A DNA stretch of 7,639 nt from Buchnera aphidicola (Aphis glycines) (GTDB lineage Bacteria; Pseudomonadota; Gammaproteobacteria; Enterobacterales; Enterobacteriaceae): NCBI RefSeq assembly GCF_001280225.1, contig NZ_CP009254.1:1-7639 (forward strand), read 5' to 3'. Position numbers and translations under genes: made by a program. Under the pieces are notes generated by a model. It was given only the letters and a program-made list of their open reading frames with translations. It had not been told where the DNA came from and made no database searches. This document shows positions 1 to 6,013 of this stretch, piece by piece. Each line of letters starts with the position of its first letter. The stretch's first letter is position 1.

Positions 1-53
1 GTCTCCCTTGCTTATGAAATTCTTATTGTGTAAATTTATTTTTTAATATTTGT
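1..53 (+). repeat. Left arm of 53-bp perfect terminal inverted repeat
   Basis: Bases 1-53 are the exact reverse complement of 7587-7639; the match breaks at base 54. The outer 15 bases are unusually GC-rich for this sequence (gtctcccttgcttat). The arm contains the repA2 stop codon (36-38) and its last five codons. If the molecule is circular, the two arms abut with no spacer and give a 106-bp palindrome centred on gggagac/gtctccc, which would create a GACGTC site. Inverted repeats between repA2 and leuA are, from memory, known in related Buchnera leucine plasmids. What is seen here is the exact match; the circular junction is inferred. Confidence 0.95.
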
Positions 54-812
54 ATATAAATCACGTATGTTATTATATTCAATATTTATTTTTTTTTTGA
101 GACCTTGAGGACCAATTTGTGTTAATTCACTTGCTGTATAAAAATTAATTAAAGCATTTAGAATTTTATTTTTAGCAGATTTTTCATCTAATTTGAGAAT
201 AACTTTTATATCTGAAAATGAAATAAATATTTTTTTTTCGATAATTTTTAAAACTTTAGAATTTTTTTTATATTCAAATAAATATTCATTTATTTTGGAT
301 TTAGAAACATGTAATAACATAAAAAAAATTGGAGTTAAAAATATTTTTTTTGGTATATAGTTGCTATGAAATCTAGTTTTTTCTTTTTTACATTTTATAA
401 ACCCCATGGGTTCTAAAAAATGACTGATTAATCTAGAAGCACGTGTAATTGATTTATTACCCGCTTTTGATATTGTAGATAAACCGCATTGATCTGACAA
501 TTTTTCAATTGAAGCTTCTACTACATGAGATTCTATATTGTAATGATACAACATAGCTAAAACCATAGCTCGCATAGCACAGGCTCGATGTTCGTTTAAT
601 CTTCTAAATCGAGGAAAAATATTACCAGTTTTGGGGTTTATTGCTAGTAAAGTATAATTTAATATATTTCTCGCAACATCCATTCCTGATGCCTTTCGCA
701 TTGCATATTTAATAAAATTAGATCTTTTTTTCTCATTTTTAGGAGGATTAAATACCGGTTTTAAATTACATATATAATTTTTTCTAGACACTAAATTAAT
801 ACACTTAAACAT
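36..812 (-). CDS. repA2: RepA-like replication initiator, shorter paralogue (RepA2)
   Basis: This 258-residue protein resembles the IncFII-family RepA initiator that binds the plasmid origin. The best-conserved block (about residues 70-138) contains [27 protein letters not shown] and [18 protein letters not shown]. It is nearly identical to the same block in the other plasmid RepA at 1690-2547 and parallels the SITRATR segment of enterobacterial RepA1. After about residue 170 it diverges: it lacks the tryptophan-containing WxNKxxxxxGL segment kept by RepA1 and is 27 residues shorter. No Shine-Dalgarno is seen before the ATG at 812; a GTG at codon 8 (789-791) lines up with the RepA1 start and is an alternative. 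A run of ten A residues lies in the coding strand near the 3' end (89-98). The stop codon lies inside the terminal inverted repeat. The repA1/repA2 naming follows my recollection of related plasmids. Whether it initiates replication, modulates RepA1 or is decaying is not shown. Confidence 0.9.
   Translation of the reverse strand: MFKCINLVSRKNYICNLKPVFNPPKNEKKRSNFIKYAMRKASGMDVARNILNYTLLAINPKTGNIFPRFRRLNEHRACAMRAMVLAMLYHYNIESHVVEASIEKLSDQCGLSTISKAGNKSITRASRLISHFLEPMGFIKCKKEKTRFHSNYIPKKIFLTPIFFMLLHVSKSKINEYLFEYKKNSKVLKIIEKKIFISFSDIKVILKLDEKSAKNKILNALINFYTASELTQIGPQGLKKKINIEYNNIRDLYTNIKK
552..605 (-). repeat. 54-nt block shared with repA1 (inverted copy)
   Basis: The minus strand of 552-605 matches the plus strand of 1879-1932 at 53 of 54 positions; the single difference is 591 versus 1893. 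It encodes the [18 protein letters not shown] part of both Rep proteins. A run of 39 bases is fully identical, including all third codon positions, whereas neighbouring conserved protein segments carry several synonymous changes. Confidence 0.9.
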
Positions 813-953
813 AAAATATATTTTTTAAAAAACATATTCAAATAAAATGATTAGTTAGATAATTTATTTATAACTAAAATACAATTATAAACTTATAACA
901 TAAATTTAAAATGCTTTCAAATAACTTTAAATAAGCGACTAAAAAATTTTAAT
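813..953. other. Intergenic gap between yqhA and repA2
   Basis: This 141-base AT-rich gap holds the leader of repA2. A TATAAT hexamer on the minus strand (884-889) could be a -10 element about 70 bases before the repA2 ATG, but no convincing -35 is placed at the normal distance. In DNA this AT-rich such hexamers occur by chance. I see no GC-containing stem followed by a T run after the yqhA stop, so yqhA and repA2 may be cotranscribed. Confidence 0.4.
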
Positions 954-1451
954 TTAATGTTTTATTTTTTTGCTCATTTTATCAATATATGCCATTCCAA
1001 AAGCTGATAAAACAAATGTTAAATGAATAACTACACACAACATAATTTTATTATCTAAAATTCTTTCTGCTTCCATAAAAAGACGCAATAAATGTACAGA
1101 TGATATTGCAACTATTGATGAAGCAACTTTATTTTTAATTGAATTAACATCCATAGTACCCATCCAACCTAATCTTTTTTGATTATCTTCGATGTCCATT
1201 TTAGAGATGAAATTTTCATACCCTGAAAACATTACCATAACTAAAAGCCCCCCTACTAATGCAATATCAATTAAAGATAATACTACTAGAACTAAACCAG
1301 ACTCTGACATCGCTAAAATATCTGGTAAAATAAAAACTATTTGTTGAAAAAACTTTAACGTTAATAAAATAAATCCAAAGGATAAACCGACATATACAGG
1401 AAACATTAACCAACGAGAAGCATATATCGATTTTTCAATAAATTTTTCCAT
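954..1451 (-). CDS. yqhA: YqhA family inner-membrane protein (UPF0114)
   Basis: The 165-residue product matches Escherichia coli YqhA (164 residues) closely along its whole length, judged from memory of that sequence. Shared stretches include YASRWL near the N terminus, [16 protein letters not shown] at about 66-81, [13 protein letters not shown] at 106-118 and [10 protein letters not shown] at 142-151. Four hydrophobic segments are visible at about residues 14-36, 52-75, 108-125 and 135-155, so it should sit in the inner membrane. Its biochemical role is unknown. The ATG at 1451 is preceded by AGGAAT five bases upstream, a good ribosome binding site and the clearest one outside the leu operon. 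It lies between the two repA genes, divergent from repA1 and in line with repA2. In related Buchnera plasmids the same gene is a constant companion of the rep genes, which suggests a link to plasmid maintenance or plain chromosomal capture; neither is shown here. Confidence 0.95.
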   Translation of the reverse strand: MEKFIEKSIYASRWLMFPVYVGLSFGFILLTLKFFQQIVFILPDILAMSESGLVLVVLSLIDIALVGGLLVMVMFSGYENFISKMDIEDNQKRLGWMGTMDVNSIKNKVASSIVAISSVHLLRLFMEAERILDNKIMLCVVIHLTFVLSAFGMAYIDKMSKKIKH

Positions 1452-1497
1452 TTTTATTCCTAAAAACTTATGTAAAAAGTATATTTAATATATACAT

Positions 1498-1528
1498 ATT
1501 ATATTGAAAAAAATTTCTATATAATCAA
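1498..1528 (-). promoter_or_regulatory. Possible yqhA promoter
   Basis: On the minus strand a perfect TATAAT (1503-1498) stands about 46 bases before the yqhA ATG, and a TTGATT (1528-1523) lies 19 bases further upstream, two more than the optimum. It overlaps the left arm of the large hairpin. The AT content makes chance matches likely, so this is tentative. Confidence 0.3.
1499..1511 (+). repeat. 13-bp direct repeat, copy 1
   Basis: ttatattgaaaaa is found here and again at 1571-1583, 72 bases apart. The two copies bracket the hairpin at 1508-1566, the first overlapping its left arm by four bases. This could be a pair of protein-binding sites or a trace of duplication. Confidence 0.7.
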
Positions 1529-1566
1529 GAAAAACTTTTGTTTTTTTAATTATATAGAAATTTTTT
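1508..1566. repeat. Large imperfect hairpin upstream of repA1
   Basis: Bases 1508-1525 (aaaaaatttctatataat) pair perfectly with 1549-1566. After one mismatch (1526/1548), a further seven pairs form between 1527-1533 and 1541-1547, counting one G-U. The total stem is about 25 pairs around a short loop. The outer stem reads the same as RNA from either strand. It lies between yqhA and repA1, about 120 bases before the repA1 start. It could be a bidirectional terminator (a T run follows on each strand), a DNA cruciform, or part of copy control. Confidence 0.8.
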
Positions 1567-1570
1567 AAAA

Positions 1571-1583
1571 TTATATTGAAAAA
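1571..1583 (+). repeat. 13-bp direct repeat, copy 2
   Basis: This is the second copy of ttatattgaaaaa (first at 1499-1511), just outside the right arm of the hairpin. It contains TTGAAA (1576-1581), a fair -35 match facing repA1, but no good -10 sits at the usual distance. Confidence 0.7.
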
Positions 1584-1689
1584 GTTTTTAATTTATGTTA
1601 AATATATATCGTCAAAAACAGGCATAATTTTAAAAATTACATCATTTAACAACACAACATTTTACAACACTTTTTAAAAAAATTATATT

Positions 1690-2547
1690 ATGTCATTTAG
1701 AAAAAATTATATAAACAATAAAAATCCATTTTTTACACCCCCAAAAAATGATAAACGTCGTCCATCATTTATTTGTTTTGCTATGAAAAAAGCATCAGAA
1801 ATAGATGTAGCAAGATGCGAGTTAAACTATATTATTCAACTTAGAAACATTAGAACAGGCATTCCAATAAAACGAATAAGAAGATTAAACGAGCATCGAG
1901 CCTGTGCTATGCGAGCTATGGTTTTAGCTATGCTATATCATTTTAACATTTCATCAGAATTAGTACAAGCATCAGTAGAACAGTTATCTGATGAATGTGG
2001 GTTATCTACAATATCAAAAGCAGGTAACAAATCAATTACGCGAGCTTCTAGGTTAATAACACATTTTATGGAACCCATGGGTTTTGTTACTTGCAAAAAA
2101 ATATGGGATAAAGTATTAGGTAATTATATGCCCAAAATGATAACACTTACACCACTTTTTTTTATGCTTTTTGATGTTTCTGAAAAACAATTAGTTAATG
2201 CTAAAAAACAACAATTAGGATGGATTAATAAAAATCTTATCACTAAGGGATTAAAACCTATTACAATTTCTGAAGCAAAAACAAAATCAAAAGAAACACA
2301 TATAAAAAATATTTTTAAATATAGAATATCTAAACATACTTTTTATAAAAAGAAAAAAAATGCACAACGTTTAATAGCTTTAGATGAAAAAGAAGCAAGA
2401 CAAAGAATTCTACGCGCTTTAGTAGGAAAATATTCTATTAGTGAATTAACAAAAATGGGCCCTAGTGGTTTAAAAAAACAAGTCAATATTAGCTATTATT
2501 ATTTACGAAAAATAGCAAACAATACATATTCTGATAAAATTAAATAA
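1690..2547 (+). CDS. repA1: RepA replication initiator protein (RepA1)
   Basis: The 285-residue product is an IncFII-type RepA initiator, the same length as the enterobacterial RepA1 I recall. It is expected to bind the plasmid origin and start replication. Visible family matches are NPFFTPPK near residues 12-19, [19 protein letters not shown] at about 103-121, [20 protein letters not shown] at about 146-165 and the [13 protein letters not shown] segment at 176-188, which corresponds to VWENKQRKKQGL in IncFII RepA1. The C terminus is rich in lysine and arginine. The paralogue at 36-812 shares the central block but lacks the 176-188 segment, so this copy is the better candidate for the working initiator. 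The ATG has no Shine-Dalgarno; the reading frame has no earlier in-frame start that I would prefer. The gene runs convergently towards leuD with a 281-base gap, where the origin would lie if organisation follows IncFII plasmids. Confidence 0.93.
   Translation: MSFRKNYINNKNPFFTPPKNDKRRPSFICFAMKKASEIDVARCELNYIIQLRNIRTGIPIKRIRRLNEHRACAMRAMVLAMLYHFNISSELVQASVEQLSDECGLSTISKAGNKSITRASRLITHFMEPMGFVTCKKIWDKVLGNYMPKMITLTPLFFMLFDVSEKQLVNAKKQQLGWINKNLITKGLKPITISEAKTKSKETHIKNIFKYRISKHTFYKKKKNAQRLIALDEKEARQRILRALVGKYSISELTKMGPSGLKKQVNISYYYLRKIANNTYSDKIK
1879..1932 (+). repeat. 54-nt block shared with repA2 (inverted copy)
   Basis: This is the counterpart of 552-605 on the opposite strand, differing at one base (1893). 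Bases 1894-1932 are identical over 39 positions including every synonymous site, and include the rarely used GCC alanine codon in both copies. The block encodes the conserved [16 protein letters not shown] part of the Rep proteins. Confidence 0.9.
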
Positions 2548-2660
2548 CTTATCTATTACATTTAATATGTAAATCTATATTCCATCCATAATAAATCATT
2601 ACATTTACTCAATTTTTCTAAAATATTTCAAAAAAACTTATTTTATATATTTCTTATATT

Positions 2661-2685
2661 AAAAAAATTAATATTTTTTTTTTTT
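2661..2685 (+). terminator. Possible weak terminator after repA1
   Basis: On the plus strand aaaaaaat (2661-2668) can pair with attttttt (2673-2680) around a four-base loop, followed by further T residues to 2685. The stem is all A-T and therefore weak. It is the only stem followed by a T run that faces repA1 transcription. Confidence 0.3.
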
Positions 2686-2700
2686 AAATACCATAAATGC

Positions 2701-2778
2701 ATATTATTTTTTTTAATAAATGCTTTCTAAGCAATAAATGCAAAATAACATTTTTTTAAACATAAAAAAAAATAATAT
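2701..2778. repeat. 14-bp inverted repeat enclosing ataaatgc copies
   Basis: Bases 2701-2714 (atattatttttttt) are the exact reverse complement of 2765-2778. The 50 bases between contain two of the three ataaatgc copies and the tgctt/aagca mini-stem. Low-complexity composition makes part of this expected by chance. Confidence 0.5.
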
Positions 2779-2786
2779 ATAACATG

Positions 2787-2821
2787 AAAAAAAATAGCGA
2801 AATTTTTTAAATTCGCTATTT
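2787..2821 (-). terminator. Rho-independent terminator of the leuABCD operon
   Basis: Eight bases after the leuD stop, 2812-2821 and 2792-2801 form a perfect 10-bp stem (aaatagcgaa / ttcgctattt) whose GCG core stands out in this AT-rich gap. Two more pairs close the loop after one mismatch. On the minus strand it is followed at once by a run of T (complement of the A run 2787-2794). This is a standard terminator for transcription arriving from leuD. Confidence 0.85.
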
Positions 2822-2828
2822 AAAATTT

Positions 2829-3452
2829 TTAAGAATTAAATATTTTTCTTTTTAAGTAAAAAGAAGGTATTTTATTTTCATAAAATTTAATCTTATCATG
2901 AAGTTTCATAGTCAAATCTATATTATCTAAATTGTTTAATAAATAAAAACGTTGAGAACTGTTTAAATTAAACAAAAAACTTTTATGTTTATAATTTATT
3001 TTATTTGCTAACAAATCAATACTTAATATAATATTTTGACTTTTATTAAATAAATCAAATAAATAATTAACTTCTATTTTTTTAAGAATAATTAATAAAA
3101 GTTTATTGTTAAAACTATTATTATAAAAAATATCAGAAAAACTGGGAGCAATTATCACTTTAAAACCGTAATCTAACAACGCCCAAACAGCATGTTCTCT
3201 TGATGACCCACAACCAAAATTATCTTGTGTTAATAAAATACTAGCATTTTCATAAATTTTTTTATTTAAAATAAAATCAGGATTAACATTAGATTGATTT
3301 TTATCAAGATATCTCCAGTCATGAAATAAATATTGACCAAAACCAATTTTATTTACTTTTTGTAAAAATTGCTTAGGAATGATTACATCTGTATCTATAT
3401 TAGATATATTTAAAGGCACAACAGTACCTTCATATTTAGTAGATTTAAACAT
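2829..3452 (-). CDS. leuD: 3-isopropylmalate dehydratase small subunit
   Basis: LeuD pairs with LeuC to isomerise 2-isopropylmalate to 3-isopropylmalate in the cytoplasm. The 207-residue protein follows E. coli LeuD closely in the first half: NIDTDVIIPKQFLQKV at 18-33, DWRYLD at 45-50, and the aconitase swivel-domain signature NFGCGSSREHAVWAL at 78-92 followed by DYGFKVIIAPSF. The second half is more diverged and the C terminus carries about eight lysine-rich residues (LKRKIFNS) beyond the usual end. The start lies 15 bases after the leuC stop; a weak GAG is the only ribosome-binding candidate, so translation is probably coupled to leuC. It is the last gene of the operon, with a terminator right behind it. 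Confidence 0.97.
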   Translation of the reverse strand: MFKSTKYEGTVVPLNISNIDTDVIIPKQFLQKVNKIGFGQYLFHDWRYLDKNQSNVNPDFILNKKIYENASILLTQDNFGCGSSREHAVWALLDYGFKVIIAPSFSDIFYNNSFNNKLLLIILKKIEVNYLFDLFNKSQNIILSIDLLANKINYKHKSFLFNLNSSQRFYLLNNLDNIDLTMKLHDKIKFYENKIPSFYLKRKIFNS

Positions 3453-3467
3453 TTTAAATTAATCTCA

Positions 3468-4868
3468 TTATTTTAAATTTCTTATATCGAAAAATTTTCC
3501 ATGTATAGCCGCTGCCGCTGCCATTATAGGACTTACTAAATGTGTTCTCCCCCCTCTCCCTTGACGTCCTTCAAAATTTCTATTACTAGTAGAAGCACAA
3601 CGTTCACCATTATTCAATTTATCATCATTCATACCTAGACACATTGAACATCCAGGTAGCCTCCATTCAAACCCTGCATTAATAAAAATTCTGTCTAAAC
3701 CTTCTTTTTCAGATTCACTTTTAACTAATCCTGATCCGGGAACAACAATAGCTTTTATATGATCTGCGATTTTTTTGTTTTTTAATATCTTAGCCGCTGC
3801 TCTTAAATCTTCTATACGAGAATTTGTACAAGACCCAATAAAAACTTTATCAATTTTAATATCTGTTAAAAACATCCCTGGTTTTAAATTCATATAATTA
3901 CATGCAGATATAGTTAAATTTTTTTTGATAGGATCATCAAAAGATTTATAATCTGGTATTGGTTGATTTATTGATAAAACTTGATCTGGGCTTGTCCCCC
4001 AAGTGATTTGAGGAGATAAATCAGTAATATCAAAAACTAATTCTTTGTCAAAAATAGCACCTTCATCTGTTTTTAATGTTTTCCAATAATTCACTGCATC
4101 TTGCCAAGATGCACTATAAGGTGAATATAATTTTCCTTTTAAATATAAATATGTTACTTCGTCAGGAGCAATTAATGCAGATTTAGCACCCATTTCAACA
4201 GCCATATTACAAATTGTCATACGCGCTTCCATAGACATATTTTTAATTACATTCCCACAAAATTCAATTACATAACCAGAACCACCAGAAGTTCCTATTT
4301 GCCCAATAATAAACAAAATGATATCTTTTGATGTAATAAAATTGCTAGCTTTTCCAATTATTTCAATCTTCATATTTTTAAAACGTTTTTGTTTTAATGT
4401 TTGTGTGGCAAGAACATGTTCAACTTCTGAAGTCCCGATTCCAAAAGCTAATGCACCAAATGCTCCATGAGTTGATGTATGAGAATCGCCGCATACTATT
4501 GTGGTGCCGGGTAAAGTCATTCCGTTTTCAGGACCTATCACATGTACGATTCCTTGACTTAGGTGATTTAAATCATATAATGATATGTTAAATTCATTAC
4601 AATTTTTAACTAATTTATCCATTTGTATTTTGGCCATAGGTCCAGAAGCATTAATATCTTTACTTATTGTTGAAACATTATGGTCCATTGTAGCAAATGT
4701 TTTTTTAGGCTGACGAACAAATCGATTTTTTTCACGTAATGCATCAAAAGCTTGAGGAGACGTAACTTCATGCAATAAATGTAAATCTATATACAAAAGA
4801 GATATATTCTCTTCTTCTTGATGTACAATATGAGAATTATATATTTTTTCATATAAAGTTTTTTTCAT
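3468..4868 (-). CDS. leuC: 3-isopropylmalate dehydratase large subunit
   Basis: LeuC is the iron-sulfur subunit of isopropylmalate isomerase, working with LeuD. With the start at 4868 the protein has 466 residues, the length of E. coli LeuC, and begins [15 protein letters not shown]. The three cysteines expected to hold the [4Fe-4S] cluster are present at 347 (GSCTNSR), 407 and 410 (GCSMCLGMN), the same numbering as in E. coli. Other aconitase-family motifs are [20 protein letters not shown] (126-145) and [14 protein letters not shown] near the C terminus. I chose 4868 over the ATG at 4874, which gives two more residues and a 4-base ATGA overlap with leuB, because GGAAG lies six bases before 4868 but directly abuts 4874. 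On this choice the leuB stop and leuC start are two bases apart, implying translational coupling. Confidence 0.97.
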   Translation of the reverse strand: MKKTLYEKIYNSHIVHQEEENISLLYIDLHLLHEVTSPQAFDALREKNRFVRQPKKTFATMDHNVSTISKDINASGPMAKIQMDKLVKNCNEFNISLYDLNHLSQGIVHVIGPENGMTLPGTTIVCGDSHTSTHGAFGALAFGIGTSEVEHVLATQTLKQKRFKNMKIEIIGKASNFITSKDIILFIIGQIGTSGGSGYVIEFCGNVIKNMSMEARMTICNMAVEMGAKSALIAPDEVTYLYLKGKLYSPYSASWQDAVNYWKTLKTDEGAIFDKELVFDITDLSPQITWGTSPDQVLSINQPIPDYKSFDDPIKKNLTISACNYMNLKPGMFLTDIKIDKVFIGSCTNSRIEDLRAAAKILKNKKIADHIKAIVVPGSGLVKSESEKEGLDRIFINAGFEWRLPGCSMCLGMNDDKLNNGERCASTSNRNFEGRQGRGGRTHLVSPIMAAAAAIHGKFFDIRNLK

Positions 4869-4870
4869 TT

Positions 4871-5965
4871 TCATCTTCCATCTATCAAAAATTTAGTAAT
4901 AACATCACCCATCTCAGTAGTTTTAATATAATTTGTACCATTTGATATATCTATTGTTCTATATCCTTCTAATAAAGCACGATGAACAGATAAATCAATT
5001 TTATTTGCTATTTCAGGTAAATGCATACTATATCTTACTAACATGGAAACAGAAAGTATTTGAGCTATCGGATTAGCAATGTTGAGACCCTGAATATCAG
5101 GAGCAGACCCCCCCGCTGGTTCATATAAACCGAAATTTTTTTCATTTAAACTAGCAGACGGAAGCATACCAATTGAACCAGTAATCATCGCACATTCATC
5201 AGATAGAATATCTCCAAAAAGATTCGAACAAAGCAGAACATCGAACTGATTTGGATTTTTAATAAGTTGCATAGAAGCATTATCAATGTATAAATGAGAT
5301 AATTCAATATCAGGATAGTTTTTAGAAACTTCGTCTACTATTTCTCTCCAAAAAAAGGAACTTTCAAGGACATTAGCTTTATCAATTGAGCAAACTTTTT
5401 TCTTTCTTGAACGAGCAATTTGAAAAGCCAAATTAGCAATTCGTCGAATTTCAAAATCATAATAAATTTCTGTATCAAAAGCGTATGTATTATTTTTAAT
5501 ATCAACTAATCTTCCTTTTTCTTTTCCAAAATAAATACCACCAATCAATTCCCTAACACACAATATATCAAAACCAGTATTTACAATTTCATGACGAAGA
5601 GGAGATAAATCTTTCAATTCTGAATATAATTTAGCTGGTCTTAAATTAGAAAATAGATTAAAATGTTTTCTCAAAGGTAATAAAGCTGCTCTTTCAGGTT
5701 GTAATGCAGATGGTAAAAAATTCCATTTACTACCTCCAACTGCACCAAATAAAATTGCATCAGAATTTTCACATCCTGATATTGTTTGTGAAGGTAAAGC
5801 TACTCCGTGTTTATCAATAGCTATACCACCAACATCAAATTCATCTGTGATCAAAGATAAAGAAAAATACTTTTTTAATACATTTAAAATTTTGTAAGCT
5901 TCTTGCATAATCTCAGGACCTATACCATCACCTGGTAAAATTGCGATGCGAAATTTTTTTTTCAT
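4871..5965 (-). CDS. leuB: 3-isopropylmalate dehydrogenase
   Basis: LeuB oxidises and decarboxylates 3-isopropylmalate with NAD+ to 4-methyl-2-oxopentanoate, the last dedicated step before transamination to leucine. The 364-residue protein is full length. Visible features are [11 protein letters not shown] (10-20), substrate-binding arginines 99, 109 and 138, the catalytic tyrosine 145 in GGIYFG, the catalytic lysine 196 in SIDKANVL, metal-binding aspartates 228, 252 and 256 ([11 protein letters not shown]) and the NAD-binding GSAPDIQG (286-293). Upstream of the ATG a GGAG lies 11 bases away, a strong if somewhat distant ribosome binding site, 48 bases after leuA. The gene ends two bases before the chosen leuC start. 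Confidence 0.97.
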   Translation of the reverse strand: MKKKFRIAILPGDGIGPEIMQEAYKILNVLKKYFSLSLITDEFDVGGIAIDKHGVALPSQTISGCENSDAILFGAVGGSKWNFLPSALQPERAALLPLRKHFNLFSNLRPAKLYSELKDLSPLRHEIVNTGFDILCVRELIGGIYFGKEKGRLVDIKNNTYAFDTEIYYDFEIRRIANLAFQIARSRKKKVCSIDKANVLESSFFWREIVDEVSKNYPDIELSHLYIDNASMQLIKNPNQFDVLLCSNLFGDILSDECAMITGSIGMLPSASLNEKNFGLYEPAGGSAPDIQGLNIANPIAQILSVSMLVRYSMHLPEIANKIDLSVHRALLEGYRTIDISNGTNYIKTTEMGDVITKFLIDGR

Positions 5966-6013
5966 ATTAAATATTTCTCCAGTTTATAAATTAAATAAAA
6001 CAAGTAAATTCAA

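Larger units (their letters stand above)
1452..1689. promoter_or_regulatory. Divergent control region between yqhA and repA1
   Basis: This 238-base gap separates the diverging yqhA and repA1 starts, so it must supply promoters for both. It holds a large hairpin (1508-1566), a 13-bp direct repeat flanking that hairpin (1499-1511 and 1571-1583), a possible 10-codon leader frame (1595-1627) and three copies of acaaca[c/t] at 1649-1655, 1654-1660 and 1664-1670. No Shine-Dalgarno is visible before repA1. In enterobacterial IncFII plasmids the repA1 leader is where antisense RNA and a leader peptide control initiation; equivalence here is inference from position. Confidence 0.55.
2548..2828. other. 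Repeat-rich AT gap downstream of repA1, candidate origin region
   Basis: This 281-base gap has no gene. It holds a 10-bp direct repeat attacattta (2555-2564 and 2598-2607), three copies of ataaatgc (2693-2700, 2716-2723, 2734-2741), a small stem tgctt/aagca (2721-2725 and 2729-2733), a 14-bp perfect inverted repeat (2701-2714 with 2765-2778), a 12-base T run (2674-2685) and the leu terminator at its right end. In IncFII plasmids the origin lies just downstream of repA1, so this is the natural place for it. No good DnaA box was found by eye; ttatctatt at the repA1 end has three mismatches to TTATCCACA. The origin call is inferred from position. Confidence 0.4.

Noticed and set aside
884..889. 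repA2 promoter from a perfect TATAAT
   Set aside because: No -35 at suitable spacing; such hexamers are common by chance here, so it is mentioned only within the gap description.
912..937. Terminator after yqhA
   Set aside because: A gctt/aagc pairing exists but the stem is four bases with a long loop and lacks a proper T tail.
2548..2556. DnaA box at the repA1 3' end
   Set aside because: ttatctatt has three mismatches to TTATCCACA, no better than chance in this composition.
2555..2572. Stem ttacat/atgtaa just after repA1 as a terminator
   Set aside because: Only six mainly A-T pairs and no T run follows; more likely chance in AT-rich sequence.
4397..4591. Plus-strand open frame of 64 codons
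   Set aside because: It lies wholly inside leuC on the other strand, has no family resemblance or ribosome binding site, and leuC is beyond doubt.
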